A stretch of 64,000 nt of DNA from contig JACSVZ010000001.1 in the NCBI GenBank assembly GCA_014706295.1, positions 84,442,237 to 84,506,236 on the forward strand, in the 5' to 3' direction. The translations under genes and the position numbers were made by a program. Shown piece after piece: positions 9,563 to 20,645 of this stretch. The DNA comes from Lycocorax pyrrhopterus obiensis. Its lineage: Eukaryota > Chordata > Aves > Passeriformes > Paradisaeidae. The stretch's first letter is position 1, and every line of letters begins with the position of its first letter. Below the pieces are notes generated by a model. It did not search any database. It saw nothing but the letters and a program-made list of their open reading frames with translations, and was not told the DNA's origin.

Positions 9563-12500
9563 AACAAAGAGAAAGTGGAAGCAGTACTGTGGCCAGAAGG
9601 AAAGCTGTCACGTAAAAATAAAAACACAAAGTAGCAATTGATTATACTTATAAATATTTATACCCTCATAGATCTTCTATAAAGAGGCACTTTCCATGGA
9701 GAAAGCAAGCTACACCTACTTCTCCTCACATACTCTACTAAAATGCATTGCTGTTGACCTCTTAATTCTTAGAAATAGCATTAAGCAAAAAATTTCAAAA
9801 CACCAAATCAACGTAACATGGCACCATAGGTTTGGAGAATAATGAAACCATGTAAAGGGACTGAACCTGGGGAGAAGTAACAGTGCCACAAAAGGAGCTC
9901 TATGATACGTCCTTGCTTAAGTAAACAAAGTGCCAAGGGCCATTATAAGTCTGAAACACAATGGAAATGACTGGACAGTACAGCAAAACCAACATTCTTT
10001 CAAAGACGTTGTACAGGACTGTAAAAATACACCTTACTTAAAATTATAGGCCTGGAAAAAAGGAAGGCAATTCCCCTTGAGAAATGATCAAGGGAAAAGC
10101 AACCTTGTGATCTTGAAAAAAAGAGATTATGGGTGCAAATAGTTGGATAGGATCTATTATGGGTGCAAATAGGACTAAAAAAACAAACTTAACAAAATGG
10201 TCTAAAATCAAAAGGAAGAAATATTAAAAAAACAACTTTGATGTTGTGAATGATGCTGAAAAGCACTTAATATCAGGAAAATTATACTTCCTGTTTTTCA
10301 ATCAATATTTTGCTATTTTTACCATGGGAATATTTTTCAGTTTCATGCCAAGGGCAGCCAAGTAGATTTTATGTACAGGTACAACTATGTGGCTAATTCA
10401 ACAACCTATAATATAGACTTCCTAGAGGAGAGGTTGAAGCTTTGTTGCCTAAAACTCCTTGTACAAACTAAGGTTAGCACTGAAATGAGTACTGTAGGCA
10501 GTACTCATATTCTGACAGATGGGCAATGTGACCTTTGAAGTCTTTCCCCATCTTTACATTTTAGCATTCTGTCATTTCTCAACAGCGTCACTTTGGTTAG
10601 AATTGGATGCAGAAACACTGAATAAAAAAATATTGTCTTAAACTGAATTAAAATAGATGGGAACAATGACTTATCTAGCAGCAAGTAACATGGCCCTTTT
10701 TCTCATGATGCAGGCACAAAAGGTAATACAAGGCAGCACTTTGAAACGTGACCCTTCCTGGGTGATAGGATATCTTTCAGTTACTGATTTCAAGACGTAT
10801 TTTCTGCTTTGTAAAACACAAACATTTAGGATGCTACTGTTTGTATACATTATTAATAGTGACCTGAACAGGACTAGGAAAGTTCTGCACTCTCTGCATT
10901 TACTGTGTGAATGTATATAATTAAAAGACAACTTATCCCACAAAATGAAATGACTTTCCTTGCACACAAAGACAACATTCACCTTTCACTGTATCAAACA
11001 ATAGATGTAACAATCAAAGACGTAAAACCTAAAAACTGTCAGAACTGATCTGAACCAAGATTGAGAAGATGGGTTTTCAAATCAATTAGGGGAACTTCAA
11101 ATGTCACAACAACCCTTCATGCACTGAACAGCATTCCCCAAAAACTGGAACATTAAATGGTTCAGAGCATCAAGGCAGCCTCTTCCTCTAATAATAGTAA
11201 TAGTTACAAAACCAGTAACAATAAAAAATAACTCCTGGATATCTCTCTCTGATATGATGGTGGTTTGGTTCTCTTTTTTTAATGGGAAAGCTCGAGGAGA
11301 GGGCTTTCAGAAATAAGCTTTGATTACTGTTAGAAGGGATAAAGAAAACATTTCCTGGCAAAGAAAACTGAAAGTTAACGCACTATACATCAGGCACTAG
11401 GAGAGAACACCTGGAAAAGGACTAAGCATAACATTTAGTAGCACAAACAGAGCTGTCTGCTTAAGGCAGGAGGCAGGTAGAATACAGGAATCAAAGAGCG
11501 CAGTCCTAAAAATATTCAGCTTCAAGAACTCAGATTTCTCTTGTGCCTGTACGACATTTCAACCTTGAAAACAATTCAACATCTATCCCAAGAAATTGGC
11601 ATTCAGACATGAGGCAGCCTTTCCCCCGAACCATTTGGACAGATCCAGTCTCCTCCTACCCTACCTTTTAGGCACCAATCCCACCCTCCAAATGAAACAT
11701 ATCCCCCTCCTCCAGTAAATCATGATGCCTGCCAGAAATATCACATTTACCATTCTCAGCCTGTTGTAAATCCTGACTTTCGCCATAGGACGTCTGGGAA
11801 AAATTAACACCTAATGTGATGGTCCTTTCCAAAAGCTAAGCAACTTCACGGGAAGGTGCACCAATTCTGAGCACTAACATATAAAAACCCCACTGCAGAC
11901 CTGACCCTGATACTAAATAAATGTTTGGCTGGGAGGACAAGAAATGGGAACATCGTGTGCTTCAGAGGAATGGGAGAAAAATGACATAGAAAATATTACA
12001 GCAAGAAGAACACAGAATCTGTGGGAGGCACAAGGTTTTTTAGGGCAGCCGTAACAAGGAGAAAGCAAGAGACTCCAAAGTTAAAGTCAGCCCATCCTTC
12101 ACACACTACTATATGCTTTGTGACACATTTTGAAATGTCTTCTTCAATTACAAGCTCTCTACTCATACAAAAACAGGGGTTCAAGCATTTTTTGCTATCA
12201 GCCCATCTGTTATTGAAGACCCTTTTGCTCACTTATTAGCTCAAAACTGATCTGACACAGTTCGAACTGAATAATTCTTCAGGTTGTTGATCACATACTT
12301 AACAGTTTAGATGTGTGTCTCTTTTGCACAGTATTAGCACATTTTCATTTAAAAATACCCCATTAAATTTATATTTCACATGAAATGAAGATACACAGAA
12401 GAAAGATACTCTCTTCTTTCCTTTCCAGCAAATCCTACCTGGCTTACCTAACCCGGTCACCAAAAGCCATCTGCTATTAAAATATTTCCAGTGCACATAA

Positions 12501-13034
12501 CATTAATATAAATACATAGCTTCTTCAAAATACTTGGAATTTAAAGTAGCAACACATATCGATATAAACATAGAAGAAATCACTTACTTGTTTTATTTTA
12601 TACACAATATACAATATTACTGTATGCTTTCTGGTGAATAGCAGTAATACCCATATGTTCAACTTATATTTATTAATATTTATTCATATTTATTATAATT
12701 TTAAAGCCGTATCTCAATTATATGTAATATAGCTCTCTTTTTTCTTGATCATTAAAGTAATGATAACCTAGAAATACTGGCAATATATTTTAACTCCAAG
12801 TATACAGAACTATGCATTTTCTCCCCAGAAAATCACCAGCTTTTACAAAAGACAGTCCTTTAATATTCATCCTTTCATCATAAAGAAACACAGAAGAGCT
12901 ATGGACAGAGGTCTGAGTTCATTCAGGTCAACAGAGTTCAGTGCAATCCATTTTCCCCCCAAAAGAAGCCTAACCCTCAGAATTTAAATTTAAAAACATG
13001 CCTTATTTTAGAGATAAGCTACAGTTTTCCTTAC
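9563..13034. other. A+T-rich unique sequence (3.5 kb)
   Basis: No gene or repeat family is recognised. It contains the 17-base direct repeat at 10126/10156 (see below), and a very A+T-rich patch at 12480-12800 with repeated ATATTTATT motifs. Overlapping open frames on both strands at 10657-10982 and 11996-12239 have no splice support. Confidence 0.5.
10126..10172 (+). repeat. 17-bp perfect direct repeat, 30-bp spacing
   Basis: ATTATGGGTGCAAATAG occurs at 10126-10142 and again at 10156-10172. This is a small local duplication, possibly by replication slippage or end-joining. No function is apparent. Confidence 0.95.
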
Positions 13035-13147
13035 CGGGACAAAAGAATCAAATGAACCCTGTTCCCGACTCTCAATAGCTGAAATTGTTTTCAACCAGAG
13101 GAGATAGCTTGAAATATCAGATATTTCAGAATGCTCCATACTGAAAG
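13035..13147 (-). CDS. Candidate internal coding exon (minus strand), gene unknown
   Basis: On the minus strand a clean acceptor, pyrimidine-rich and ending CTAATCTTGCAG (intron side starts at 13148), is followed by 113 bases and the donor TCCCG|GTAAGG at 13034. Only one frame is open. It reads AFSMEHSEISDISSYLLWLK and then residues including IESREQGSFDSFVP, leaving in phase 0. The composition is balanced and unlike translated A+T-rich DNA. The open frame continues upstream past the acceptor to about 13222 (residues include QQSPPFASLSHLSPAN), so a longer exon is possible. A second strong acceptor (TTTTTATTCTTAG) at 13247 opens a different frame that stops inside. I recognise no family. Confidence 0.38.
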
Positions 13148-13831
13148 CTGCAAGATTAGCAGGACTGAGGTGAGACAGACTTGCAAAAGGAGGGCTTTGC
13201 TGTGTTACATAAAGTTCTAATTAGATCCTTGGTACAAATTGCTATCCTAAGAATAAAAAGTTAATCAAAAAGCCTCATTGGAAGAATAGGAGGGCAAGAT
13301 TATAGCCGAGACAGCTGTTTCACTTTGGGACAGTCGCACAACTGCCTAACTAGATTGTGTGCCACTATTCAGAAGTGAAAATATATGTGTGAAAATTAAG
13401 TGTGTCCTTTGTGTTACTTTGGACTGAACTGTTCACATCTGGTTTACCTCAGTGACTCTCAGGACACCTCTCTATACCGAGATTCTAATGAAGCAAGCAC
13501 CTAAATATCAGACCCTCTTAATGTCACAGCCAAAATATTTTCACAAAAACAGGAAAATTTGTGAAAGGAACTGAATATAGAATTGGTGTGAGAAAAAGTT
13601 TTGCAACGACTTTTGGTGACAAACTGTAAGAGCCAACCTACAAGGATTTGTTTAATTTGACTAAATTGTAGAAAACTACCCTAATAACCACAGGATAGCT
13701 GATGGATGATTTCTTATCTCTCCAAAAAGAAGCAATTCCAGCCTCCATTTCCAAAGTACAGCTGAGAGCTCTCTTTACCTGTTCAGGTTTATATTCCCTG
13801 CACTTATGGGTAGTACTGTAGAAATGAAAGG

Positions 13832-14068
13832 AGCAGTGACAGGACCCGAGGGAATGGCCTGAAGTTGTGTCAGTGGAGATTAAAAATTAGGAAAAGCTTC
13901 TTCATCCAGAGGGTGGTTGGGCACTGGAACAGCTCCCCAGAGAAGTGGTCACAGCACCAAGGCTTACAGAGGTCAAGAAGTGTTTGGACAACACCCTAAG
14001 GGACATGGTGTGATTCTTAGGGATGGTCCTGGGCAGGGCCATGAGCTGGGCTCAATGATTCTTGTCTG
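13832..14068 (+). mobile_element. CR1 LINE 3' end
   Basis: Sense copy: 'GCAGTGACAGGACCCGAGGG', 'TTCTTCATCCAGAGGGTGG', 'GGGCACTGGAACAGCTCCCC', 'AAGTGGTCACAGCACCAAGG', 'GTGTTTGGACAACACCCT'. It ends in 'TCAATGATTCTTGTCTG' without the final ATTCTATG tail. Same subfamily type as 6170 and 20042. Confidence 0.92.
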
Positions 14069-15260
14069 TTTCACCCAATGGTAAAATCCAGAGCACATAA
14101 ATCTTCAAGACTCCAATAAGGTCACAATTTCAGTCACAATGTCTTTTTAGGAGGAGGGTATAGGATATTTGTAGGCTGTCTGCTCAGAGAAGTCACACAA
14201 AGACTGGCATTACAGAGATTTTCTGGAACAAGATGTCATCCTTTGCCAAAGAAGCTCTAAAGCATATCTGAACGTCAGAATTGCTAAGTAGCCATGATGA
14301 AATGGAAATATCAGATATGAAGGATGAAATATTGGAAATAACTTTTATATTACCCAATTCCTTACCTACTCATAAAAATGGGTGTCCAAAAGGAAGCAGG
14401 ACATAATTATTTGTTGAGAGGCAAAAGAGGTGAGAGGACAGAGATCAAAATCTCCTGGTACAAGGGACAAGGAAACAAGTGGCCTTAAACAGTATGTCAT
14501 TTATTATGTCTTAAACTTTTTTTGTTTGTCTCCTAGTAAGTTCATTTTAGAGCTCCAAATATTCATGGTCAAATTGAAAAACAATGTCTGAAGGACCAAA
14601 ATACTTGAAAAAAAATCAAGCAAAGTTTAAACAAATTTGTTTTAAAATAATAAAAGTTTATTTAAAAAAAAAAAGCAGCACTAAAAGACCCTACAAGTTT
14701 GCCTAGTTTAGAACAAAATATTTCAAAAACCTTTCACAACGCAGCATAAATACATTTTTGATGAACAGATTCTTTAAAAAAATTGATATAAAAATTTTCA
14801 AAGAAAAAAAATGGTATGTAGCCTAACGTAAAAACTGTACTTTTCCCAAAAAAACTAACTTCTGAAAAGATCCAAAGAGGACTTTGCAAGAAAACCCACG
14901 TAATTTTGCAGAGTGGAGGTGAGGAAAGGAAGACAGAGTGCTGCTTCTCTCCTCTACTTCTTCACTTAAAATTGCACTGTTTAATGAGAAAATTCTACAC
15001 TAATTTAAATGTTATAAAAATACTTCAGTACTAACTAAAATGCAATATCCCTGTAAAGCGTATTTCAGAAAATATCTTATTTGACAAAATGAACATGTTC
15101 ATTTAGCGGCAATTCTGGAATACGCGAAGTGTATACACCCAGGAGCAGGTAACTTTTCCTTTCCCTTCAAACTCCTTCCACAACATTCCATACATTATTT
15201 GGTATAAGGGCTTGAACAGCCCTTTGCTTTCGCGCAGTACATTTGTTTGCATCAACTTAT
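14069..15260. other. A+T-rich sequence, partly LTR-related
   Basis: The first part (about 14140-14345) contains the left copy of a duplicated segment that recurs at 16.03 kb inside LTR-like sequence. The rest (14350-15260) is A/T-rich with several poly-A tracts and no recognised feature. Confidence 0.5.
14237..14345 (+). repeat. Left copy of a ~110-bp direct duplication
   Basis: It shares 'AGTAGCCATGATGAAATGG' versus 'GGTAGTCATGATGAAATGG' and an exact 'GAAATGGAAATATCAGATAT' with 16030-16136, with few differences over roughly 100 bases. Both copies have the same orientation. They are probably pieces of one LTR family or the remains of two LTRs of one provirus. Confidence 0.85.
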
Positions 15261-15606
15261 AGAGAATGTTTTAGGTTGGGAGGGACCTTAAAGATTATGT
15301 ATTTCCAAACCCCCTGCATGGGCAGGGACACCTTCCACTGGACCAGGTTGCTTAAAGCCCTATCCAACCTGGCCTTGAACACTGCCAGGGACGGGGCATC
15401 CACAGCTTCTCTGGGAAACCTGTGCCAGTGTCTCACCACCCTCATAGTGCAGGATTTGCTCCTCATATCTAGTTTAAACCTGCTTCCTTTCAGTTTAAAG
15501 CAATTCCTCCTTGTCCTGTCACTACACACCCTTGTAAAAAGTCTCTCTCCAGACTTCTTACAGCCCCTTTAGATACTGAAAGGTGCTATGAGGTTTTCCT
15601 AGATCC
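15261..15606 (-). mobile_element. CR1 LINE 3' end
   Basis: Antisense copy with 'TTAGGTTGGGAGGGACC', 'CCCCCTGCATGGGCAGGGAC', 'CCTTCCACTGGACCAGGTTG', 'CCTGGCCTTGAACACTGCC', 'CCTGTGCCAGTGTCTCACC' and 'AAAAGTCTCTCTCCAGAC'. The tail repeat is eroded to 'AGAGAATG'. It is relatively well preserved. The overlapping reading frames here belong to the repeat. Confidence 0.95.
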
Positions 15607-15834
15607 ATATGATCAGTATTATTTGCTTCTCAGAAAAGTGGAAGACTTGACAGTGAGAGCACAAATAACTCACCAATTCTTCATCAATTGGAAGAGCTAG
15701 TGTTTAAACCATTATCTTCTAGAACATAAGAGGGATCGCTTAATGTGAAAATGGTTGAAACTAGTTTGTTTGTTGTATTACCTAATGAGCTCATAAAACA
15801 AAGTTTAATTTACAGAGTACCTTGTCCTGTAAAT

Positions 15835-16345
15835 ATGAGAGATCCAAATGGACCGTGACAGACACAGCTGAGTCCTTCAGTCAAGCTGGCGGCACCTCTG
15901 TGAAAATATCTTTAATAAAGGATAGAAAATGCCGAGGAGAAGAGAATGAGGGAACAACTGGACCAGAGTAGTAGATGGTACTGCATGGCAAAGAAGGCAC
16001 ATCCACAAAGAGACCATGGCCGATGGATAGAGCTTCTTTGGCAAAGGGCTTAAAGCAAATCTGAATGTCAGAGTTGCTAGGTAGTCATGATGAAATGGAA
16101 ATATCAGATATGAAGGACAAAATACTAGAAAAAACTGTCACGAGCCCATGCTGAAGCAGGTACTCCCTTAGAGGGGCTGTTTTGCTTGTGACAGGAACTG
16201 ATGAATGACTTCTCTAATTTTATTTCAGTTCATGAGCTTTCTCTCCTGCTTTTCTAATTTTCTCCTTGCTGCAGGAGCAGTGAGAAAGCGGTTCTGTGAG
16301 GGCTGCCAGCTGGGGTCAACTCAACACAACTTGATCTACCAGTCC
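15835..16345 (+). mobile_element. Endogenous-retrovirus LTR, 3' part
   Basis: The right half follows the order of a bird ERV LTR 3' end: 'GGCTGTTTTGCTTGTGACAG' (16169), 'ATGAATGACTTCTCTAATTT', 'CAGTTCATGAGCTTTCTCTC', 'CTTGCTGCAGGAGCAGTGAG', 'GCTGCCAGCTGGGGTCAAC', ending near 'TCAACACAAC'. The left half includes 'CATGGCAAAGAAGGCACATCC' style sequence and the right copy of the 14.24 kb duplication. No viral gene remains. The left boundary is uncertain. Confidence 0.5.
16030..16136 (+). repeat. Right copy of a ~110-bp direct duplication
   Basis: Partner of 14237-14345 in the same orientation, about 1.8 kb away. It lies within the LTR-like tract. Confidence 0.85.
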
Positions 16346-19300
16346 TCCAATTAAAGCACCTTTCACAACATTTTCCGTCATATTTTAAAAAATCTTACGG
16401 AACACCTAAAGCTTTTCCAGGATCTCTGAAAAACCACTACAGACATGTAATACCTCAAGTCAAGACAGTGATGACAAAACTTTAATAAAGAACTCATACT
16501 GAATAAAGACCAAAGTATGACATAAGCTGATGCAACTACATCCCATAAAAGCTCATACAGTTTATACACAAAGACACAACTCTCCCAGTTTTTCCCTAAT
16601 ATTTTATAGGAAAAAAAGCATTCCAATTTTGGTTATGCCTTGTATGTGTAATGCCATTTATAACAAGTATTTATTTCTATGAAAACAAGTACTGCTGTCA
16701 ATCAAGTAAACGGTAAACAATTCAACCAGTAAAACTACTTTTTTAAGTTAATATAACAGATCAGCTGGGAATAGCCCACTATGTCTCCAGCAGAGAATTG
16801 TAGAAATTGTTCAACTGTACCTCACCTTTTTAAACCTTTCCAACTGGATTACTGCCTTCCGACGAACATTAAAATGCTTAATTTTAAAAATAAATTTTAG
16901 ATAATAGCTTCTGTAAAGTCTCATTGGAGTTTTGCCAATCAGTTGTTTACAAACATCTAATGCATTAAGAACAAATAACAGATAACTGAGTGGTTTACAA
17001 GGGAAATATTTTGTATTAGAAGAATAAGAACAATATAGCCATTCAATTTTTCATACAGGTTTATTTATTTATGGTTGCAGAAATATATAGGCTGTTTAAG
17101 TCTGGAGGGCTTTGCTAGTAATTCTTATTTAATTTTCAATCAAAGAGAAGTAAGGATAGAGTAGTGATTGCTGAGTTCCAGCCCAAAACTCCTGCATCAC
17201 GATGTCTGCACTTTTGCACCTAATAATCAGAGGCAGCAATAATGCTGTATTATTGCTTTCAGATCAACTGATACTCTGCTACACTAACTTTTCCCACTGG
17301 AGCTGCAGTAGTCAAAGATCAGTCATTGCAGCAAATAAATTTTTTTCTTTTGTGTCCTTTAAATTCCTTTGTTGCATTGAATCTGAGTGCAAGATCCCTA
17401 CAAAAATGTTATTTTCTTTCCCCCTCGTCTACCACTTTTGTTGAAAGCCCACTGTGGTTTCAAGATAAATTTAAAATTAGAAACAAATGCAGAAGTAGCA
17501 TTTTCTGTTTATTTGATATATTCAATTTTGAAAGCATCTAAATTTTTTTTTTTAAATCCTGTCAATTTACATATCAGATGAATTTTTAAAGATTTTTCTT
17601 CTTTTCCTTTATTTTTACATAGAAATGGAAAAAACAATACCATGAATTAAAAAAAAAAAAAAAAAAGAACAATTGCAGGTTAGGATACTTAACTTTTGGG
17701 TTAACTTCAGCATCCAAAGTATTGCCAGTAATACCAAGTCCCACCAACAGACTGTATCAAATTTACATGGGAACAGGTTAAGCACTCTGCTGAACTGTGG
17801 TCCACAGCAGTGGCTTCTTATTGAACTTCTGTGTTTGAAGAAAAATACCTTTTAAAGAAGTTCCAGCTACATTTAATGACTTTTTCTGCCATTGCTTTGC
17901 TCTTACATTTTCAGTATTTTCTCCTCTTACTCCAAGTTTACCAATTCAGTAGTACAAGAACTGGTTAAACTGTGCTGACCAGCCCAGTACAACATCCCAG
18001 CAATAAGGTCAGTTCAGACTGCTGAAAGGAATGTAATCTATTGATGGAAAATCTTGAAGTAGTGCTGGTTAAGTAATTGCTTTGTATCTCCAAGTCAGTA
18101 TGTGCCTCACTCCAAGAATATAGGCCTGCCTTCAGCTGAAATTTCTCATACACAGAACGGGCTGATGCAAACTGCCCCACTTCAACAAAGAACCCACTAC
18201 CCACTGCATCTTTCTATAGTAACACGAAGAACCACTAACCTCAAAAAGATGGAAATCCTATCAACATACCCAGGCTCATGGATCCAGAAAGTCACTGAGA
18301 ATCCCCAGCAAGGGGACTGAGCTTGATGCTGCACCTCAAGGATGGCCACGACCAGCAAGGACCTTTAAAGGTCCAATGAGAACAAATTTCAGATACCCTT
18401 CCACATAGATGGGTTAAAACACAGAGCTGTTCAACAAATAGCGCAGGTAGGTTCAGTCTAGCTGTTGCCTTAGGACTCAGCTATGAAAAAGGGGTTGAAA
18501 ATTAAGCTCTCCCTCTGTTCTATGTACAATCCACGAAACATTTGTCAACTTTCCTGCCTCAGCCTTTCCAGTGTGAAATTAAATGAACGTTGACCTAACT
18601 CACAGATGTATCAGAAAACAAAAGAATCACATAGCTGTTCCTATTGAGGAGCTTTAAGAAATGTCAAGACATCAGGCAGTAATGACATCTGGAGAAAACA
18701 AACAGGATCAATTTTGCTTTCATCACCTCTCCTGCCCCGGTTGGTTGCTGAACACCAACAAATGCTTCAGACTGCAAAAAGAATTTCCTGCCTCTTTGTA
18801 GTTTTATTATTGCTTTTTTTATTAATAAAACCAAAACCCAGCTCCTTCACCCCTCATCCCCTTGCTACCAAAGTTTTCTGCCATGGCAATTCTATTCCCT
18901 TTTGCATTTTGCTGGTTTGCCAGATTTGCTGAACCCTCCAGAGCAAGAGCTAACATGATGAAACAGAAACTGGCAGAAAGTACATTAAAGTTATTATCAC
19001 CTGAGGACAAATCCTGGCAAGTGAACCACTAGAAAAAAGACTTCCATCTGGAAATCAGACAAAGAACATACAGGTAAACCCAGTAATTCCACTACTGTCT
19101 TTGGCAACCATTCAAAAATGTGAAAATACAGATGAGTTATGAAAAAAAAAATGTAGAAGTAATGGGACTCTTCAAAAAGAGGGCAGAAAGGAGCAAAGGT
19201 GAGAAGGAAAACAGATACTAAATTTCAGATACTAAATGCAGTACCAACATGCATTTTGAAAGGGCATTATATAAAATCAGCAAAAGGCAACCTTTTGGTT

Positions 19301-20041
19301 AGATATGACAAGGGCTACCATCAGAGGATACAAGGACCAAAGAATTATGAATCTGAAGAGCTTTTTAGGTTTTGTCCATTCAGTGAAATATTTCTGCAAT
19401 TCTGCATTTTTCATCTACTACTAAGAGCTGATTCATTCCTTTCTGCATTCTCCCTATGATCAACATGACGTTTTATTTCTTGGTACACAAATTAGTTTAG
19501 CTGATAGACAGCAACCAGTGCTTAAAACCAAAATAACTAGGAGTGATAACCTCAATTTTCAGCACAATTTGAAATGTAATGTGTGAATTCCAGTTTTGTG
19601 CTGACTACATAGACTTAAATGCATCTCAGCTAAAAGAGAAGATCCACTGAGAATACGGCCATGACAACTCAAAGAAAAAAAAGAACACAATATTTTTGCA
19701 GATTTATGCCTGCAGAAATGATCAGACTGCTTCTACTTTTATACTTGAAGAGGCTGAGTAAGCTAATAACTGCCCCAGAGGCAGTATATCATGACTCTGC
19801 TTAATATGTGTAGTAGATCTACATGTGGTACATTACAGAAAAAGTATGGTGCAGTCAAATCAACCCACAACAAACTGATATTGCCCCTCTTCATACTTCT
19901 ATGGGGTTTCACTGCTATAAAATCATTAAAAATTTAAATAATAATTATTAAAAATTATAATAATACTTATAGTAACTTATAATTTTTTTTAAAGTTGTTG
20001 TAAATTCTATATGACAGGTTTTTCTGAAATGCCCAATGGGA
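16346..20041. other. A+T-rich unique sequence (3.7 kb)
   Basis: No gene or known repeat is recognised. A run of about 18 A residues lies at 17649-17666 with no recognisable SINE or processed gene in front of it. The A/T-rich patch at 19918-19990 has repeated AATAATTAT-like words. The frames at 17202-17581 lie in T-rich DNA and look spurious. Confidence 0.5.
17649..17666. repeat. Poly-A run
   Basis: About 18 consecutive A residues. I could not find target-site duplications or a source transcript beside it. Confidence 0.9.
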
Positions 20042-20645
20042 CCGTAGGAACCTCATGAGGTTCAACAAGGCCAAGTTTCAAGGTCCCATACCTGGGTCAG
20101 GGCAACCAGTGATATCAACACAGTCCAGGGGATGAAATGGATTAAAAGCAGCTCTGACAACCAGGATTTGGGGGAACTGGTGGATGAAAAGTTGAACACG
20201 ACTGGCAATGAATGCGCGCTTGCAGGCCAGAAAGACAACTGTATCCCGGGCTGCATCCAAAGAAGCTGCTAGAGAGCGTCCAAAGGAGGGCCATGAGGAT
20301 GGTGAACAGCCTTGAGGGGAAGCCACATGAGGAGCAGCTGGGGTCCCTTGGTCTGTTCTGGAGGAGACTGAGGGGAGACCTCATTGTGGTATACAGCTTC
20401 CTTATGAGGGAAAGAGGAGGGGCAGGCACTGATCTCTGTGGTGACCAGTGACAGGACCTGAAGGAACTGCATGAAGCTGTGTCACGGCAGGTTTAGGCCA
20501 GAGATTAGGAAAAGGTTCTTCACCCGGTTAGGCACTGGAACAGGCTTGCCACAGAAGTGGTCACAGCACCAAGCCTGGTAGAGTTCACAGAGCATTTGGA
20601 CAATGCTCTCAGGCACACGGTGGGATTCTTGAGCCTGTCCCATGC
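20042..20645 (+). mobile_element. CR1 LINE fragment (ORF2 end plus 3' UTR)
   Basis: Sense copy of about 600 bases covering the C-terminal end of the CR1 reverse-transcriptase ORF ('AACCTCATGAGGTTCAACAA', 'GGTGGATGAAAAGTTGAACA', 'GGGCTGCATCCAAAGAAG') and the start of the 3' UTR ('AGTGACAGGACCTGAAGGAA', 'AGGCACTGGAACAGGCTTGC', 'GCATTTGGACAATGCTCTC'). It breaks off near 'GAGCCTGTCCCATGCAG' before the ATTCTATG tail. Frameshifts and stops show it is dead. The frames reported around 20.06-20.72 kb on both strands are by-products. Confidence 0.95.

Noticed and set aside
17649..17666. Poly-A run as a processed pseudogene or SINE tail
   Set aside because: No SINE body, no intron-less gene copy and no flanking duplication could be read upstream.
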